From NCBI GenBank assembly GCA_003488965.1, contig DNJW01000281.1, forward strand, positions 1-8,589: DNA of 8,589 nt, read 5' to 3'. Made by a program: the position numbers and the translations under genes. The stretch's first letter is position 1, and each line of letters opens with the position of its first letter. The notes beneath the pieces were generated by a model. It did no database searches, was not told where the DNA came from, and saw only the letters and a list, made by a program, of their open reading frames with translations. The DNA is from Lachnospiraceae bacterium (GTDB lineage: Bacteria > Bacillota > Clostridia > Lachnospirales > Lachnospiraceae). Of the stretch, positions 8,101-8,589 are shown in pieces.

Positions 8101-8589
8101 GATATAGGACAGAATATAGTTATATGCCGGATGGAAAGATAAAAAGCATTGTCTATGGAGATGGAAGCCGTGTGAAGATGGAGTATACGGTCTTGGGACA
8201 GCTTTCCCTTGTTAAAGACTGGCTGGGGGAGACAAAAATTGAAAGAGATATGCAGGGGTACCCGCTCTGTATTACAGATTATGCGGGAGCAACAGTGCGC
8301 TATGAATGGGGGAATATGGGGGAAAGGCAGAAGATGGTTTATCCGGACGGGGAAACTGTGCTCTATCGGTATGATAAACTGCTGAGGCTGAAAGAAATGG
8401 AACGGATAGACCGAAAGGGTGAAAATTTTCAGATTGTTTACCGGTATGACTGTGAAGGAAGGCTGACAGAGAAGCTTATGCCGGGGAATCTTTGTACGCA
8501 ATGGAAATATAATGCATTTGGTCAGCTGGAGGAACTGGTTCATAAAGATAATCAAAGAATTTTAGATTTTTATCAATATAGTTATGATA
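5199..8589 (+). CDS. PAAR-like (DUF4280-type) domain fused to Rhs/YD-repeat protein, 3' end beyond window
   Basis: At least 1130 residues, open at the right edge; the frame held at checkpoints spaced about 600 bases apart and I met no stop. Residues about 8-112 look like a DUF4280/PAAR-like tip domain: GAVLMC at 9-14, NIPYFGEC at 48-55, Cys64, Trp74, and LVCKRGGVI at 99-107. A further CxxCxxC lies at 40-46. Residues about 156-280 carry the DPVNLNTGNFVY signature of the DUF6531 domain that starts Rhs/polymorphic toxins. From about 285 to the edge there are roughly 40 YD-type repeats (SYDxxGRL, TDALGN), which in known Rhs proteins fold into a hollow shell. No signal peptide is present, so export through the needle tip fits better than Sec. 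The repeats are still running at the edge, so the Rhs core end, the variable C-terminal toxin and the immunity gene are unseen. A few hand-counted lines suggest lower G+C toward the 3' end than in the structural genes. An alternative start is 5160. Confidence 0.9.
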   Translation, partial: MGTDHLADGAVLMCINGSEKKMLKIGGHGYITGEREKANCKDCKACVNIPYFGECTKNTETHRCEGFMKLEERWKSTVVSSQKPEKVDGEEVITMDSILVCKRGGVIIPVTSGQGYEEGFDCFAFAQRFQRAILWAMGKGYIDPATGEGCSENGGDPVNLNTGNFVYEKEDLVIPGITKLSFHIYYNSMEKRSGGSMGEGWHHNYGMHIQKEGKENLLYLCTDEGRKIPYRRNIGDIYDAVFGDSGLLKKEGIGFRYGAEDGAEYIFDAEGKMLSRKDRNGNMDTYSYNEKGQLVKVAGANGGVLYYTYNKEGSLIRVEDHTGRKVQLWYQYRKLWKFINCMGHAYTFDYNADGKLESVVTPRGIRGVYNEYDAIGRVIRQEMPDGGVISLAYDDKNMRTYMRERNGSMIIYEKDERCRNIRTVYEDSEEIFGYNDNNKRTLYVDRNGNQTRYGYDSKGNMTRVTDALGRQVRFAYDRDGKLLAVSRGKKDLQRYAYDENRRKATSTDAEGRSTETFYNEKGLPEKIVWPDGSKVTVSYDERGNIAGIQNGYGESISYSYDVLNRVAAVKDGEENITRYSYDGLNHLISVVNKEGNRREFIYNESGRLVKLQDYDGGEMSFAYNCVNKLERMTDKEGGITLFQYDKMGNLIKEIFPSGAAVSFVFDGNDRMKRVEIRKKAGDEKAATVIDYSYDLAGNLRQALAGDGKEILSGFSYGYDALNRLTEAVDPMGGKTLYAYDEAGNISSITDALGNRKNFFYNEARELVQEEDARGNITSYTYSPLGKLESVTDGAGRRTCFEFFQGGRLKKERYPEGQEVYYEYDGLGRVREKRDGNGNWMLCNYDSMGRLLELRGCTGYEKKYTYDAMGNITSMTDVNGNKTSYEYSLEGKLTAVKDALGNRTEYEYDGLGKIIHICQKGTMGEENREIFYERNPLGQIECIRNALGGKEFFSYDALGRVIWKDDREGYRTEYSYMPDGKIKSIVYGDGSRVKMEYTVLGQLSLVKDWLGETKIERDMQGYPLCITDYAGATVRYEWGNMGERQKMVYPDGETVLYRYDKLLRLKEMERIDRKGENFQIVYRYDCEGRLTEKLMPGNLCTQWKYNAFGQLEELVHKDNQRILDFYQYSYD
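6050..8588 (+). repeat. YD/RHS repeat array (protein-level, degenerate)
   Basis: About 40 copies of a roughly 20-22-residue unit, consensus xYDxxGxLxxxTDxxGxxxx, lie in tandem within the Rhs gene. The most regular copies are in the second half (about 7340-7930, repeated TDALGN, YDALNRL and YDGLGR forms). Several copies in 6360-6500 are eroded: AYDDKNM, YEKDERC and GYNDNNK lack the usual Gly. DNA identity between units is low, so the array is old or diversified and not a recent expansion. Confidence 0.85.

Noticed and set aside
8067..8555. A 162-codon - strand open frame at the right end, a possible immunity gene
   Set aside because: It lies wholly inside the YD-repeat coding region and shows the same antisense composition; immunity genes follow the toxin on the same strand.
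6050..8588. CRISPR-like or tandem DNA repeat
   Set aside because: The periodicity is at the protein level (YD repeats); DNA units are not near-identical and have no spacer pattern.

Overview
The window looks like accessory DNA from a low-to-mid G+C Gram-positive (Firmicutes/Bacillota), most like a gut Lachnospiraceae-type Clostridia. The reasons are strong GGAGG ribosome binding sites with 6-9 base spacing, purine-rich coding strands and Lys/Glu-rich proteins. One protein also has a monoderm-style MKKKKK signal peptide with no outer-membrane partner in view. No rRNA or tRNA gene anchors the taxonomy, so this is inference.

All five genes are on the + strand. They are: (1) 21-1820, a secreted/membrane-anchored von Willebrand factor A (VWA) protein with one transmembrane helix and a cytoplasmic tail that may be a degenerate FHA-like fold; (2) 1835-4015, a 726-residue protein best read as a contractile-sheath (TssC-like) protein; (3, 4) 4101-4532 and 4552-4977, two tandem paralogous proteins of about 142 residues, best read as inner-tube (Hcp/gp19-like) proteins; (5) 5199-8589, a very long Rhs/YD-repeat protein with an N-terminal PAAR-like (DUF4280-type) domain, still open at the right edge. 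The fifth has no stop codon inside the window, but it is the largest gene here.

The gaps are 14, 85, 19 and about 220 bases. The 85-base gap before the tube genes holds an imperfect GC-rich hairpin. The gap before the Rhs gene holds a perfect 17-bp inverted repeat and two more stem-loops, so expression of the abundant tube proteins and the rare tip/effector protein is probably uncoupled there.

The coherent reading is one module of a type VI secretion-like or phage-tail-like contractile injection system in a monoderm bacterium. The sheath propels a tube tipped by a PAAR-like spike that carries an Rhs cocoon, with a C-terminal toxin expected beyond the window. The VWA membrane protein would be a candidate envelope adaptor. 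Baseplate, VgrG-type spike, AAA+ unfoldase, toxin tip and immunity genes are not in this window. The Rhs and VWA assignments rest on clear motifs. The sheath and tube assignments rest on weak motif resemblance, size, tandem order and the PAAR-Rhs neighbour, and need a structure or profile search.
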